Source: an uncultured Lachnospiraceae bacterium
GTDB taxonomy: Bacteria > Bacillota > Clostridia > Lachnospirales > Lachnospiraceae
Length of the DNA: 64,000 bases
Reading direction: 5' to 3'
Assembly (NCBI GenBank): GCA_934292725.1
Contig: CAKQXY010000007.1
Coordinates: forward strand, 1-64,000
This document shows, piece after piece, positions 17,797 to 27,055 of the stretch. How positions within the stretch are numbered: position 1 is the stretch's first letter; each line of letters begins with the position of its first letter. The notes under the pieces are model-generated. The model saw nothing but the letters and a program-made list of their open reading frames with translations, was not told where the DNA came from and ran no database searches. Both the position numbers and the translations under genes were made by a program.

Positions 17797-19155
17797 CTAT
17801 TCAATTACTATTGCTTCTAACTCTGGTCTTGCTGCTTCTCCTTTAAAGCCTTCAATTACAAGATCTGCACAATCCTGCGCATGAATTGCCTCTCCAAAGC
17901 AGTCGAGCTCTTCGCCCTCAAAGACAACACGGCTGTTTCTTATAGTCACGCCATCTGCTCTTCTCATATAGAAACCGGCGCTTGGAATCTCTTCAATCTT
18001 CTGTCCAAAGCCTGGTCTTAAATCATACAGTCCCTTTGGCCATTTGCTCTTTGAATGAATCTTTACCTTGACATCCTCAAACAGCACATCCTCAATGTGG
18101 TTTCCATCACTTCCTGATAAAAATACACCGTTCTCTGAGTCGCAGGTGATATTGCGGAATGTAATTCCTGAAATATGACCAGACTGTTTCTCTGGCACAC
18201 GATTATGTGTTGTGATGCTGATTGGCTCACCGCAGCCCCACCAGCAATCTGCGAAACGGCGTGTCTCGATGATAATATTTGAAAACATTGCATTTTTTAC
18301 GTGGCCGCCATCGCGAATCTGAATGGAAATTCCACGATTGCTGCCGCTGATAATACAATTATTTACTGTCAGATTTTCAAAATCACCAGTTCCTTCTGTT
18401 CCGATCTTCAATGCTGCAGAAGTGGAAATTAATGTACAATCACTGATCAGCACATTTTTGGTCGGCCCATATTCCATGTTTCCGGCAGAACTCTTTAAAC
18501 AAATACAATCATCACCACACTCAATATGGCAGCCTATAATACGTACATTTGTACTATGATCTGGATCAATACCATCGGAGTTTGCAACATTCAGATCATT
18601 TAAAATGCGAATACGGTCAATCAATACATCATCACAGCCTGCTGTGTGCAAAGTCCAGAAAGAAACATTTCTGATAATAATATTTGTAAAATTGATATGA
18701 TTACAATGTTCTACATAAATTACAGTCGGGCGCGGATAAAAATCTCCTGTCACATAGTATTGGCTTACCTGCTTTACAAATGCAAATGCATTGCCATCAA
18801 TAACTCCATCTCCTGTGATTGCCATATGGTCGGCATCCTTCGCATAAATAAAAGCATATGATGGCTTTAATGTTACTGGTGTTCCCTCAATCTTTACACC
18901 ATTATCCTTCTGACCCTCATTTGGGTGAAAATAAGTTGTCAGATCGCTATGCGCCTTTAATACGCTTCCTCTCTCTAAATGAAGATCTACATATGGCTTT
19001 ATAATAATGGAGCTAGAATAATATGTTCTTCCGCTTCTAAGCACAACCTGACCACCACCGGCGGCACTGCATTCATCAATTGCTTTCTGAATAGCGGCAG
19101 CGTCATTTGTCACACCGTCTGCCTTTGCACCATATTCTAATACGTCGTAAATCAT
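17797..19155 (-). CDS. GH28 family polygalacturonase / exo-acting pectin hydrolase
   Basis: 452 residues from the ATG at 19155, chosen because AAGGAGGAATACTTG lies upstream and the protein then begins with the typical MIYDVLEYGAKADGVTNDAA. Right-handed beta-helix. Catalytic signatures: NSDGIDPDHS (for NTD), GDDC (for DD) and SIQIRDGG (for the RIK-like site). No signal peptide, pointing to cytoplasmic cleavage of imported galacturonides or rhamnogalacturonides. First gene of the GH28-CehA-GH38 operon; its 3' end lies 25 bases before the CehA start. Confidence 0.9.
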   Translation of the reverse strand: MIYDVLEYGAKADGVTNDAAAIQKAIDECSAAGGGQVVLRSGRTYYSSSIIIKPYVDLHLERGSVLKAHSDLTTYFHPNEGQKDNGVKIEGTPVTLKPSYAFIYAKDADHMAITGDGVIDGNAFAFVKQVSQYYVTGDFYPRPTVIYVEHCNHINFTNIIIRNVSFWTLHTAGCDDVLIDRIRILNDLNVANSDGIDPDHSTNVRIIGCHIECGDDCICLKSSAGNMEYGPTKNVLISDCTLISTSAALKIGTEGTGDFENLTVNNCIISGSNRGISIQIRDGGHVKNAMFSNIIIETRRFADCWWGCGEPISITTHNRVPEKQSGHISGITFRNITCDSENGVFLSGSDGNHIEDVLFEDVKVKIHSKSKWPKGLYDLRPGFGQKIEEIPSAGFYMRRADGVTIRNSRVVFEGEELDCFGEAIHAQDCADLVIEGFKGEAARPELEAIVIE

Positions 19156-19187
19156 CAAGTATTCCTCCTTTTTGCTGCATATATAGT

Positions 19188-19217
19188 AAAAGGGCAAGGG
19201 CATTAAAACCCTTGCCC
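19188..19217 (-). terminator. Terminator after the Sel1-repeat gene
   Basis: GGGCAAGGG (19192-19200) pairs with CCCTTGCCC (19209-19217), with an 8-nt loop. On the minus strand the stem is followed by TTTTACTATAT. It separates the giant Sel1 gene from the GH28 operon. Confidence 0.75.
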
Positions 19218-19227
19218 TCAAACTTTT

Positions 19228-22200
19228 TTATTCGGCTGAAAGCTGAGTCAGCTCTCCAGTTTGCAGGTTATAACAATATGTTTTAATTCCTGCACTAGAA
19301 TCTGCTGAATTATTTTCTGCACCTTTTTTAATGTTTGCAGTGTTCTTTGCAGTCAAAATAATATAATTTTCCATGGCATGCTCCACTGAGACAAGCTCTA
19401 GTGAATCATCTGGCTCATAAATAGTTTGAAGCTCGCTTCCATTTGGACGAACCTTTGCAAGCTTTCCATCATACAGGCCATAGACCCAATTTCCGTTTCC
19501 GCAAAGTCCTGACGGATCTGCGACTCCATCAAAATCAAGCAAAACAATCGTGCCTACATCTAAGTTGCAGCTGTACATAAGCTCTGTCTTTGTATCATAA
19601 TAAATAAGATACGGTCCCATAACCTGTGCCCAAGCCACATCATTGCCATCATCAATACCTAGTTCAAGACGCTGAATAGCTGTATGCTGATAATCACTTC
19701 TTGTTATGTCTCCATCTGTATCCAAATAGTAAACCTTATCCTCACCAAATGTAAGGAAACGTTTGATATACGGATAAGCAGTTCCTACAGGATCTCCTGT
19801 CATTGAATATTCACGATTTTCTGAGAAAATGCTTCCATTCATGATATAGGCTTCTGTGCCAACGTTTGCTGCACTCAGCTGCAGATCTGTACCATCAAGC
19901 TGTGTACTATACGCATTCAGAATACCATCCTGATAAGCAAGCATATAAACACGATAGCCAATAATATTAAATCCTGGTGTATTCAATGCAACCTGTGCTG
20001 CTCCTGTCAAATCACTCTGATTAGTATAGAGTGTCTGAAAAGCCTCATCAAAATTGGTATATTTTGCGTAAATACATCCCGAAGAAACCTCTGGAATTGG
20101 TGTATAGCTTTCATTTGAAAAAGTTGGATACTTTGCTTTTGCCGCTTCATGATACGGATTTGTATTATCCTCCTCAGACTCGGATTCTGCTTCTGTCTCC
20201 ATCTCGGTTTCTGTCTCTGACTCAGACTCTGTCTCAGTTTCTGTTTCTGATTCTGCCTCTGACTCTGATTCTGATTGAGATTCTTTCTCTGTTTCTGTCT
20301 CAGATTCTTTCTCTGTTTCTACCTCAGATTCTGATTCAGTTTTAGTTTCAGCATCTTCTGTGCTTGTTTCTGTCTGCTCAAGACTTGTTTTCTCTTGTTC
20401 AGTGGAAGCTGGCTTTGTCTCTGTCTCAGTCTTTGTCTCAGATTCTGATTCAGTTTGAGATTCTTTCTCAGCTTCTGTCTCAGTTTCAGATTCTGTCTCA
20501 GTTTCAGATTCTGTCTCTGATTCAGTCTCAACTTCATCCACAGATTTTTCTGGTGTGCTGCTCTCTTCTTTTAAGGAAGATGGCTCTGTGCTGCCTGCAC
20601 TTGAAGTAATTTCTGCACTATCAGATACAGCAGCTGTATCAGCTGCTGTATTCTGGGAAGTTTGATTATTTTCGTTGTTGTTTTCTGAATTATCATCTGC
20701 ACTTGATGATGGAGCTGTCTCAGAGGACGTTTGTGTTTCAGATGTCTTAACCTCTGATGAATGCTCTTTTTCAGTATTCTCTTCTAATGATTTGTCAGAA
20801 GATTTGTCTGGAAGCTTTGCAGACTCGTCTGCGTCTGGCTGATTTCCAGATGAAAACTGCTCGTTTAGTGCATTTACAAACTCTCCAAGATGACCTGTCG
20901 CTGCAAGGATCGCTGCGGCAAGCGCAATCGAAGAAACAAGAACAAGAATCACAATCGGTACGACATGATGCTTTTTCTTCTTTACTTCTTCATATGTTTC
21001 CTCATCCACATCGACATATCGGCTGACATCTTCCTGCTTCAAATCATCGATAATGGCCTTTTCATATTCATAGACAGAGTCATCCACAAGAGTTGCTCTT
21101 GGCATGCTCTTCACTGAAGATTCGTTTTGATTCTCTGTTTTAGAATCATTTTCAAAGCTGTCATCCTCTTTTTGATAATCATCTTCCGCGTAATCTTCTT
21201 CTGAATACTCATCTTCTGAATATCCATCTTCTGAGTACTCATCTTGTGAATACTCATCTTGTGAATACTCATCACTCAATGATTCTTCCACAGGATCACT
21301 AGCAGCTTCCTCTTTAGAATCTTCTTCTAAATCAACTGCATCGTCTGAATTATCTTCATAAGAATCAACTATACCGTCAGCATCTTCTTCAGAATTTTCT
21401 ATGTAGTCTGTGACTTCATCTGTTAAGGACTCGTCTTCACTCTCTTCAAGTGATTCTTCTGCATCCATTTCTGCAGACTCATCTTTTGAAGGCTCTGCTT
21501 CTGCAGACTCATTTTCAGAAGGCTCTGTTTCTATAGGCTCTGTTTCAGAGGAATCGATTTCTACAGGTTCTTCTTCAATGTTTTGATTTTCTGACTCTGT
21601 TTCAGCTATCTCTGAAGGTGTCTCTTCCTCTTCTCGAATCACTGGTTCTGATGTATTAGTAAGCTTTGCACCCGTCTTTAAAAGAGAAGCAACAAAATTA
21701 TCTGCGGATGTTTCCCACTCCTCATCGTCTTCTTCCTCTTCTTCAAAGAAGGTTTCAGCTTCCTCACTGTCTACATTTTCAGATTCCTCTGTATCAACTG
21801 CAATATCAGTTTCAATATCATTATTGATTTCAGCATCAGTTTCAATATCAGCTTCTGCCTGTTCTGATTCATCTGCCGATTCAGTATCTTCACTAGAAGG
21901 GTTCGTTTCTACCTGCTGAATTTGATCAAGATCCGCTTTGTCAAAAACTTTTGTTTTTTCTGCTTCATTCTTTTCTTCCTGAAGATCCTGCACATTCTGT
22001 GCCATCTTCTTTTGCAGCACATCTAGTTCTTTTTCAAACTTCTGTGCTTCAGCAATTTCCTTTTGAATGGAGCTTTCTGCTTCCTCAATCTCAGAAACAA
22101 AATCTTCTTCAACTGGCTCTGGAGAAACAGTTTCAGTCTCTTTTATCTCTTCCTTTGGCAAAGACTCGCTTTCCTCTGTCTTTTGATCTTCTGTCTTTAC

Positions 22201-23886
22201 AGTTTCCTGCTTTGGAAGTTTCTGAATACGGCTTTGTGTCTCTTTTGCCTGCTGTAATAAACGAGCAAATGCAATATCCGCCTGCATCTGCGGAGATGAT
22301 TCCTGCTGTGCCTTCGTTACTTCCACTTCCTGTGAAGTAATTTCTTCTTCAACTTCCTCAGATGATACCACTTCGTTTTCCGCAGTTTCAGCTGTATTTA
22401 TAGTTTCCAAAGATTCCTTCTCAGATTTTACTTCTTCTGATTCTAAAGCTTCTTCCTCGGATTTTGCTTCTTCTAGTTCTGAAACTTCTTCGGTTTCTGA
22501 AACAGATTCCTCGGATTTTGCTTCTTCTGGTTCTGAAACTTCTTCGGTTTCTGAAACAGATTCCTCGGATTTTGCTTCTTCTGGTTCTGAAACTTCTTCG
22601 GTCTCTGAAACAGATTCCTCGGATTTTGCTTCTTTGGTTTCTATAACTTCTTCCTCAGATTTTGCCTCACCCTCTGCCTGCTCTGGCTTTAAGTTCAAAA
22701 GCTGCTTTACTTCTTCCTGCTTTTTAAGCTCCTCTGCCTCTTTTTGCTCTTCAAGGGCTTTTGCTTCCTCTGCCTTACGGATTTCTTCCTTTTCTCTTCT
22801 AATTCTTTCGAGCGATTCAGATCCGTTTGCAAAGTGCTTTCTTACAGCCAGCTTATAAAAATGTTCGGCATCATCAAGTGACTTTTCTGTCACATTACCT
22901 TCCTCATAAAACTTTCCAAGGTAATAACATGCCTCTCCATTTAACTTTTTCTCCTGATCCTTTGCTTTTGACAGCCACTCAAATGCCTGCTTATCATCGG
23001 TCTCGGCCACCTCGCCATTAGCAAAGCTAATACCAAGAACGACAGCAACTGTTGGATCACTGCTGTCTGCACACTCAGATGCCCATCTGCATGCCTTTTT
23101 CAAATCATACTTTGCTGCATCCTGATCAAAATAATAATGCACCAAATATTCCTGGGCACGTGTATTTCCTTCCTCTGCCGCCTCTGTCATCAGACGCTCT
23201 GCAATGGAAATATCTTTTACCGCCAGCGGATTCCGAAAGTAAATCTGTGCAAGCTCAACCTTTGACTCGGAATAGCCCTGTCTGGCAGCTTTAAAAAACC
23301 ATTCTGCAGCTTTTCCGTAGTTTTTGCTTACTCCGCCATAGCCATTTTTATAAATTAGTCCCAGATTATGCTGCATCTGCGGATCACCGTGAGATGCGGC
23401 ACTGCTGTACCATTTGAGTGCTATGATTTCATTTGCCTCTACACCGATGCCAAATAAAAAGCAATAGCCTAAATTATACTGTGCATCCGCATAGTCCTGC
23501 TGTGCTGATGCCTGATACCAGTAAACAGCAGCAGCTTCATCTTTTTCCACTCCTCGGCCTTCTGCATAGCAATTTGCCAGTCCATATTGAGCCTGCGGAT
23601 TTCCAACCTGGGCAGCTTCGTAAAACCGCCTTGCCGCTTCCTGAAACCAATATCCGGCAGCAGACAGATCCTGCTCTAGTCCAATGCCTTCCTCATAGCA
23701 GATACCAAGCTGATACTGTGCTTCTGCATTTCCTGCATTCGCTGCTGAGTAAAAACACTGTGCTGCTGCACTGTGATCCACAGCCGTACCGGTTCCATTT
23801 TTGTAGCAGATACCAAGCCTCGTGAGCGCCTCAGTATTTCCCTGCTGTGCCAGGCGGTACAATTCTTCAACTGTATGTGTGTTCAT
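19228..23886 (-). CDS. Giant Sel1-repeat transmembrane protein with acidic repeats and extracellular beta-propeller-like domain
   Basis: About 1552 residues from the ATG at 23886 (AAAGGGG upstream). Residues 1 to ~370 are about nine to ten Sel1-like repeats (patterns such as AQYQLGICYEEG and ADAQYNLGYCF), a helical protein-protein scaffold. Then comes a Glu/Ser-rich region that includes three 18-residue units (SEESVSETEEVSEPEEAK) and further acidic stretches up to ~970. A lysine/His patch (KKKKHH) precedes one membrane span at ~972-998. Outside are a Ser/Thr/Glu stalk with many SETE units and a C-terminal ~270-residue domain resembling DUF5050-type beta-propellers. Topology would be N-in, C-out. 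Function unknown; a signalling or envelope scaffold is possible. Confidence 0.8.
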   Translation of the reverse strand: MNTHTVEELYRLAQQGNTEALTRLGICYKNGTGTAVDHSAAAQCFYSAANAGNAEAQYQLGICYEEGIGLEQDLSAAGYWFQEAARRFYEAAQVGNPQAQYGLANCYAEGRGVEKDEAAAVYWYQASAQQDYADAQYNLGYCFLFGIGVEANEIIALKWYSSAASHGDPQMQHNLGLIYKNGYGGVSKNYGKAAEWFFKAARQGYSESKVELAQIYFRNPLAVKDISIAERLMTEAAEEGNTRAQEYLVHYYFDQDAAKYDLKKACRWASECADSSDPTVAVVLGISFANGEVAETDDKQAFEWLSKAKDQEKKLNGEACYYLGKFYEEGNVTEKSLDDAEHFYKLAVRKHFANGSESLERIRREKEEIRKAEEAKALEEQKEAEELKKQEEVKQLLNLKPEQAEGEAKSEEEVIETKEAKSEESVSETEEVSEPEEAKSEESVSETEEVSEPEEAKSEESVSETEEVSELEEAKSEEEALESEEVKSEKESLETINTAETAENEVVSSEEVEEEITSQEVEVTKAQQESSPQMQADIAFARLLQQAKETQSRIQKLPKQETVKTEDQKTEESESLPKEEIKETETVSPEPVEEDFVSEIEEAESSIQKEIAEAQKFEKELDVLQKKMAQNVQDLQEEKNEAEKTKVFDKADLDQIQQVETNPSSEDTESADESEQAEADIETDAEINNDIETDIAVDTEESENVDSEEAETFFEEEEEDDEEWETSADNFVASLLKTGAKLTNTSEPVIREEEETPSEIAETESENQNIEEEPVEIDSSETEPIETEPSENESAEAEPSKDESAEMDAEESLEESEDESLTDEVTDYIENSEEDADGIVDSYEDNSDDAVDLEEDSKEEAASDPVEESLSDEYSQDEYSQDEYSEDGYSEDEYSEEDYAEDDYQKEDDSFENDSKTENQNESSVKSMPRATLVDDSVYEYEKAIIDDLKQEDVSRYVDVDEETYEEVKKKKHHVVPIVILVLVSSIALAAAILAATGHLGEFVNALNEQFSSGNQPDADESAKLPDKSSDKSLEENTEKEHSSEVKTSETQTSSETAPSSSADDNSENNNENNQTSQNTAADTAAVSDSAEITSSAGSTEPSSLKEESSTPEKSVDEVETESETESETETESETETEAEKESQTESESETKTETETKPASTEQEKTSLEQTETSTEDAETKTESESEVETEKESETETEKESQSESESEAESETETETESESETETEMETEAESESEEDNTNPYHEAAKAKYPTFSNESYTPIPEVSSGCIYAKYTNFDEAFQTLYTNQSDLTGAAQVALNTPGFNIIGYRVYMLAYQDGILNAYSTQLDGTDLQLSAANVGTEAYIMNGSIFSENREYSMTGDPVGTAYPYIKRFLTFGEDKVYYLDTDGDITRSDYQHTAIQRLELGIDDGNDVAWAQVMGPYLIYYDTKTELMYSCNLDVGTIVLLDFDGVADPSGLCGNGNWVYGLYDGKLAKVRPNGSELQTIYEPDDSLELVSVEHAMENYIILTAKNTANIKKGAENNSADSSAGIKTYCYNLQTGELTQLSAE
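22455..22634 (-). repeat. 54-bp tandem repeat inside the Sel1 gene
   Basis: Units begin at 22455, 22509, 22563 and 22617 (last one partial), period exactly 54 bp, encoding 18 residues each. In-frame copy-number change would leave the gene open. Confidence 0.85.
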
Positions 23887-23995
23887 GCTTGTACCCCTTT
23901 GAAATCTTATCATAAATTGAATCACAACAATTTTACCACACTTAATGCTTCTTCGCAAGCACTATGCCGCAGTTTTTGTTCTTACCATTTTCTTA

Positions 23996-24179
23996 CAGTT
24001 CACGCGTCAGGTTACGAAAGCCCGAAGGTGTAATGGTTTCGTCGACGGACCAAACTCCGCAGGTTCCTTTTATGTTCTTTCTTATCATACACTACTTTGA
24101 AAGACCTGCTCCAAGTGTCCGGCTCGTGAAATCCATTCACCTTCGGGCTTTGCCGCAATATTGAATTATCCATGAACTG
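23996..24179. repeat. Long-hairpin interspersed element, copy A
   Basis: Imperfect inverted repeat whose ends read CAGTTCAC... and ...TCCATGAACTG, with arms GAAAGCCCGAAGGTG and CACCTTCGGGCTTTG and an inner arm pair around CGCAGGTT and GACCTGC. It is closely similar to copy B at 38429-38598; the outer parts match copy C at 40843-40905. It carries no open frame. A 13-base piece (CGTCGACGGACCA) recurs just outside at about 24184-24196. Confidence 0.75.
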
Positions 24180-24222
24180 TAACCGTCGACGGACCAGTTT
24201 CGGAATTTTTTCAAAAAAAGTG

Positions 24223-24251
24223 TTGACAAATTAATATTCATATGATAGTAT
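24223..24251 (+). promoter_or_regulatory. tRNA-Trp promoter
   Basis: TTGACA, 17 nt, TAGTAT. A leader hairpin (GTCGGC at 24258-24263 with GCCGAC at 24271-24276) lies between it and the tRNA. Confidence 0.85.
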
Positions 24252-24284
24252 ATAGAAGTCGGCTACAAAAGCCGACAAACATAA

Positions 24285-24355
24285 AGGGGTATAGTTCAAT
24301 GGTAGAGCAACGGTCTCCAAAACCGTAAATACGGGTTCGAATCCTGTTACCCCTG
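24285..24355 (+). tRNA. tRNA-Trp (anticodon CCA)
   Basis: 71 nt with a complete cloverleaf: 7-bp acceptor AGGGGTA/TACCCCT, discriminator G, D-arm GTTC..GAGC, anticodon arm ACGGT-CTCCAAA-ACCGT with CCA, and T-arm with TTCGAAT. The 3' CCA tail is not encoded. Confidence 0.97.
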
Positions 24356-24362
24356 CTTGAGA

Positions 24363-24388
24363 GACATCCGTTGTGGATGTCTTTTTTG
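24363..24388 (+). terminator. Terminator after tRNA-Trp
   Basis: GACATCC (24363-24369) pairs with GGATGTC (24375-24381), then TTTTTTG. Confidence 0.9.
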
Positions 24389-24451
24389 TTGTATAAAAAT
24401 AAACAAGGGACGCTGACACAGCCGTCGAAGCGCCCCTCGTAGATTTCTTCA

Positions 24452-24973
24452 TCACTTTTCTTCTCGTTTTACATTCGCATTTAAAAGATCAAATAATTCT
24501 TCCCGATCTTCTTCTGACAATTCATCCTTCCTCACAAGAATCCTTTGTTCGGCAATCGTTGTCAAATAAATGTAATCTTTAAATATTCCCCAATTTTTAA
24601 ATGCCTCCCATTGTAATTCGCTATAGCTGAAATCAGTCCACACAATAACACCATCTTGATCAAATCCATATTCTCGTTCACCGAATGTTGCTCGCTTATC
24701 CAATTTATTCTGTACTTTCTTTAAAAGAAATTTCTGATAAGCAATCATTCCTACTGTAGCAAACCATAGAAAAAAGGCAGCGCTTACGATTCCCAAAATT
24801 TTAGATTCCGTGGTTTGTCGGAGAAAAAATGTACAATACAGCAACGCAATTGCCAAAATAGCCAGCACGATTCTGAAGAAATTTTGTATTCCACGACTTA
24901 CAGAATGCTTTAGTTGCATTTCAATTAACGCATCACTTTCTTTTTGCGATATGTCTATCTTATATCGAATCAA
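24452..24973 (-). CDS. YcxB-like membrane protein
   Basis: 173 residues. The start is a TTG at 24973, decided by AAGGAGG at good spacing; no ATG fits as well. Two adjacent membrane segments lie at about 35-52 and 58-77, followed by a cytoplasmic C-terminal domain. That domain's pattern (YGFDQDGVIVW..FSYSELQWEAFKNWGIFKDYIYL) is typical of YcxB-like proteins, whose function is unknown. Last gene of the clpC-radA block, 30 bases after radA. Confidence 0.75.
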   Translation of the reverse strand: MIRYKIDISQKESDALIEMQLKHSVSRGIQNFFRIVLAILAIALLYCTFFLRQTTESKILGIVSAAFFLWFATVGMIAYQKFLLKKVQNKLDKRATFGEREYGFDQDGVIVWTDFSYSELQWEAFKNWGIFKDYIYLTTIAEQRILVRKDELSEEDREELFDLLNANVKREEK

Positions 24974-25003
24974 TCTCTTATCCTCCTTATAATCATCTTT
25001 TAA

Positions 25004-26407
25004 TCATCTTTGTGGCTTCACGCCCCCCTGCATCTTCTCAATCAGCCCTGCGGCTTCTTTTACAGTTGCAACTGGAATACATTTCATTCCCTCTGGAATT
25101 TTAATATCTTTCGCGCTGATCTTTGGCAAAATACAACATGTGAAGCCAAGTCTTGCAGCTTCGTTGATTCGCTGCTGCACCATACTGACACCTCGAATCT
25201 CTCCTGCCAGTCCGACTTCTCCAAAAATAACAGTGTGCGCATCAATCACGCGATCACGAAAGCTTCCTGCAATTGCCATGACGACTGCCAAATCCAGCGC
25301 AGGTTCGCTAATCTTTATTCCGCCAGTGACATTTACATACGCATCACATGAAGACAATGCCATACCCATTCGTTTTTCCAAAACAGCAATCAATAAATTT
25401 ACACGATTTCCATCAATTCCGGCACTTGTGCGTCTTGGCAATCCAAAGCTTGTCCGGCAAACAAGCGCCTGCACCTCAAGCATAATTGGGCGCGTTCCTT
25501 CCATAAGACAGGCCGTGACTGTTCCACTGCTGTCGAGGCTTCTTCCTTCAAGCAGGTAAGCAGAAGGATTTGCAACTTCCTTCAAACCTGACTGCACCAT
25601 CTCAAATACACCCATCTCATTTGTCGCGCCAAAACGATTCTTTACTGCGCGAAGAATACGGTACATTGCACTTCGGTCTCCCTCAAAATAAAGCACTGTA
25701 TCCACCATATGCTCAAGCACTCTCGGACCTGCAACTACACCTTCCTTTGTCACATGACCAACAAGAAAAATTGTGATGTTTCTGCCCTTTGCAATCTGCA
25801 TAAGCGTATTAGTACATTCCCTTACCTGACCAACACTTCCAGGTGCTGATGAAATATCTTCGCGATACATAGTCTGGATAGAATCAATCACTACTACCTG
25901 CGGCATTTCCTTTGTGATAGTATTATCAATCTTTTCAAGATTTGTCTCCGATAACAGCAATAGCTCACCTGAAAAACCGCCAAGACGATCCGCACGCATC
26001 TTCACCTGACGTGCAGATTCCTCACCTGACACATACAATACCTTTTTGCCAGATACAGCAAGATTTCGGCACACCTGCAAAAGAAGCGTTGACTTTCCAA
26101 TACCAGGATCACCGCCAACAAGAATTAAAGAACCTGTAACAAGACCACCGCCCAAAACACGATCAAGCTCATGAAGCCCTGTACTGCTTCTATCTTCCTC
26201 ATCTGTATTGATCTCTTCAAGACGAAGCGGCTTTGATGCTTCTAGTCCCTGCTTTTTTGCGCCGCCTGATTTTGTTGTGGCAAAACTTCCTGCCGTAGGC
26301 TCCTCAACAAAAGTATTCCACTGACGGCATCCCGGACACTGCCCCATCCATTTTGCAGACTCATATCCACATTCTTTGCAAAAAAAAGCGGTTTGTTTCG
26401 CCTTCAT
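25004..26407 (-). CDS. radA: DNA repair protein RadA (Sms)
   Basis: 467 residues from the ATG at 26407 (TTAGGAGGAATT upstream; the frame to 26455 is not conserved). RecA-like branch-migration helicase acting in recombination repair. N-terminal C4 zinc finger (CKECGYESAKWMGQCPGC), Walker A GGDPGIGKSTLL, Walker B-like VVIDSIQTM, the RadA-specific KNRFG motif, and a C-terminal Lon-protease-like domain. It lies downstream of clpC, as in many Firmicutes. Confidence 0.98.
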   Translation of the reverse strand: MKAKQTAFFCKECGYESAKWMGQCPGCRQWNTFVEEPTAGSFATTKSGGAKKQGLEASKPLRLEEINTDEEDRSSTGLHELDRVLGGGLVTGSLILVGGDPGIGKSTLLLQVCRNLAVSGKKVLYVSGEESARQVKMRADRLGGFSGELLLLSETNLEKIDNTITKEMPQVVVIDSIQTMYREDISSAPGSVGQVRECTNTLMQIAKGRNITIFLVGHVTKEGVVAGPRVLEHMVDTVLYFEGDRSAMYRILRAVKNRFGATNEMGVFEMVQSGLKEVANPSAYLLEGRSLDSSGTVTACLMEGTRPIMLEVQALVCRTSFGLPRRTSAGIDGNRVNLLIAVLEKRMGMALSSCDAYVNVTGGIKISEPALDLAVVMAIAGSFRDRVIDAHTVIFGEVGLAGEIRGVSMVQQRINEAARLGFTCCILPKISAKDIKIPEGMKCIPVATVKEAAGLIEKMQGGVKPQR

Positions 26408-26420
26408 AATTCCTCCTAAA

Positions 26421-26466
26421 AAAGGGGACAAGGATCTGGCCTCAAGCAGCCACAAATCCCGTCCCC
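26421..26466 (-). other. Imperfect hairpin upstream of radA
   Basis: GGGGACAAGGAT and ATCCCGTCCCC flank a CTGGC..GCCAC inner pairing between the 137-residue gene and radA. It could act as an attenuator or processing site; there is no T-run on the minus strand. Confidence 0.4.
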
Positions 26467-26512
26467 ATGATTTGCCATATTTGGCTATGTATGAACTATA
26501 TGAGCGAGTTCA

Positions 26513-26926
26513 TTATTTCTTGCAAATCTGAACCTTCTTTACACATCCCGGCTCAAGCTCAAGTGAGATTACAATCTTTCCGGAAAGGTTAGTCTCATAA
26601 TTTTCAATTACGGCATCATCCACACTTACCTGATACTCAGTGTCATCCTCTACTGCAACGATGATCTGTGTATCCTGGAAACCATTTACGATAAAGGACA
26701 ATGTATCCTCAGTCTCCTTATAATCGGTAACTACGGTTCCCGGTGTTGACTCATAGGCAAATGTCTCGTTTTTCTCTAATCTGGTGATATCATGAAAGGT
26801 CTTTACCTTATATACATCTCCGTCAAATACATAATCCGAAACCTTACCTTTTGTCGGAAGATCATAATTTCCAAAGCTTAATGTATTGTCTTCCTCAGTG
26901 CGGATTAATTCCTTAATTCCTGCCAT
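26513..26926 (-). CDS. Conserved small protein downstream of clpC, function unknown
   Basis: 137 residues from the ATG at 26926 (AGGAGGAAACAGC upstream). All-beta in character with no signal peptide or membrane segment; it starts MAGIKELIRTEED. Proteins like this are sometimes labelled 'endosialidase' in Lachnospiraceae, but I see no catalytic motif to support that. It lies in the clpC-radA operon. Confidence 0.7.
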   Translation of the reverse strand: MAGIKELIRTEEDNTLSFGNYDLPTKGKVSDYVFDGDVYKVKTFHDITRLEKNETFAYESTPGTVVTDYKETEDTLSFIVNGFQDTQIIVAVEDDTEYQVSVDDAVIENYETNLSGKIVISLELEPGCVKKVQICKK

Positions 26927-27055
26927 TGCTGTTTCCTCCTGATTTTTGCTGCTGCATTGCATCGTATACTATTTGCGGCTCACCCCACAGGCGAACCGCC
27001 TATCGCTATTTCAGTATAGCATATCAAATTTGATTTTCCAACTGAAAATTAAACT

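Noticed and set aside
20031..22646. Several plus-strand leucine/serine-rich open frames
   Set aside because: They are the antisense of the low-complexity Glu/Ser codons of the Sel1 gene.
24231..24455. Open frame over the tRNA-Trp with a GVTGFEP-type peptide
   Set aside because: It is the well-known spurious translation of a tRNA; the cloverleaf and terminator explain the DNA.
26513..26926. Endosialidase
   Set aside because: The label is sometimes applied to similar small proteins, but no sialidase or catalytic motif is present in 137 residues.
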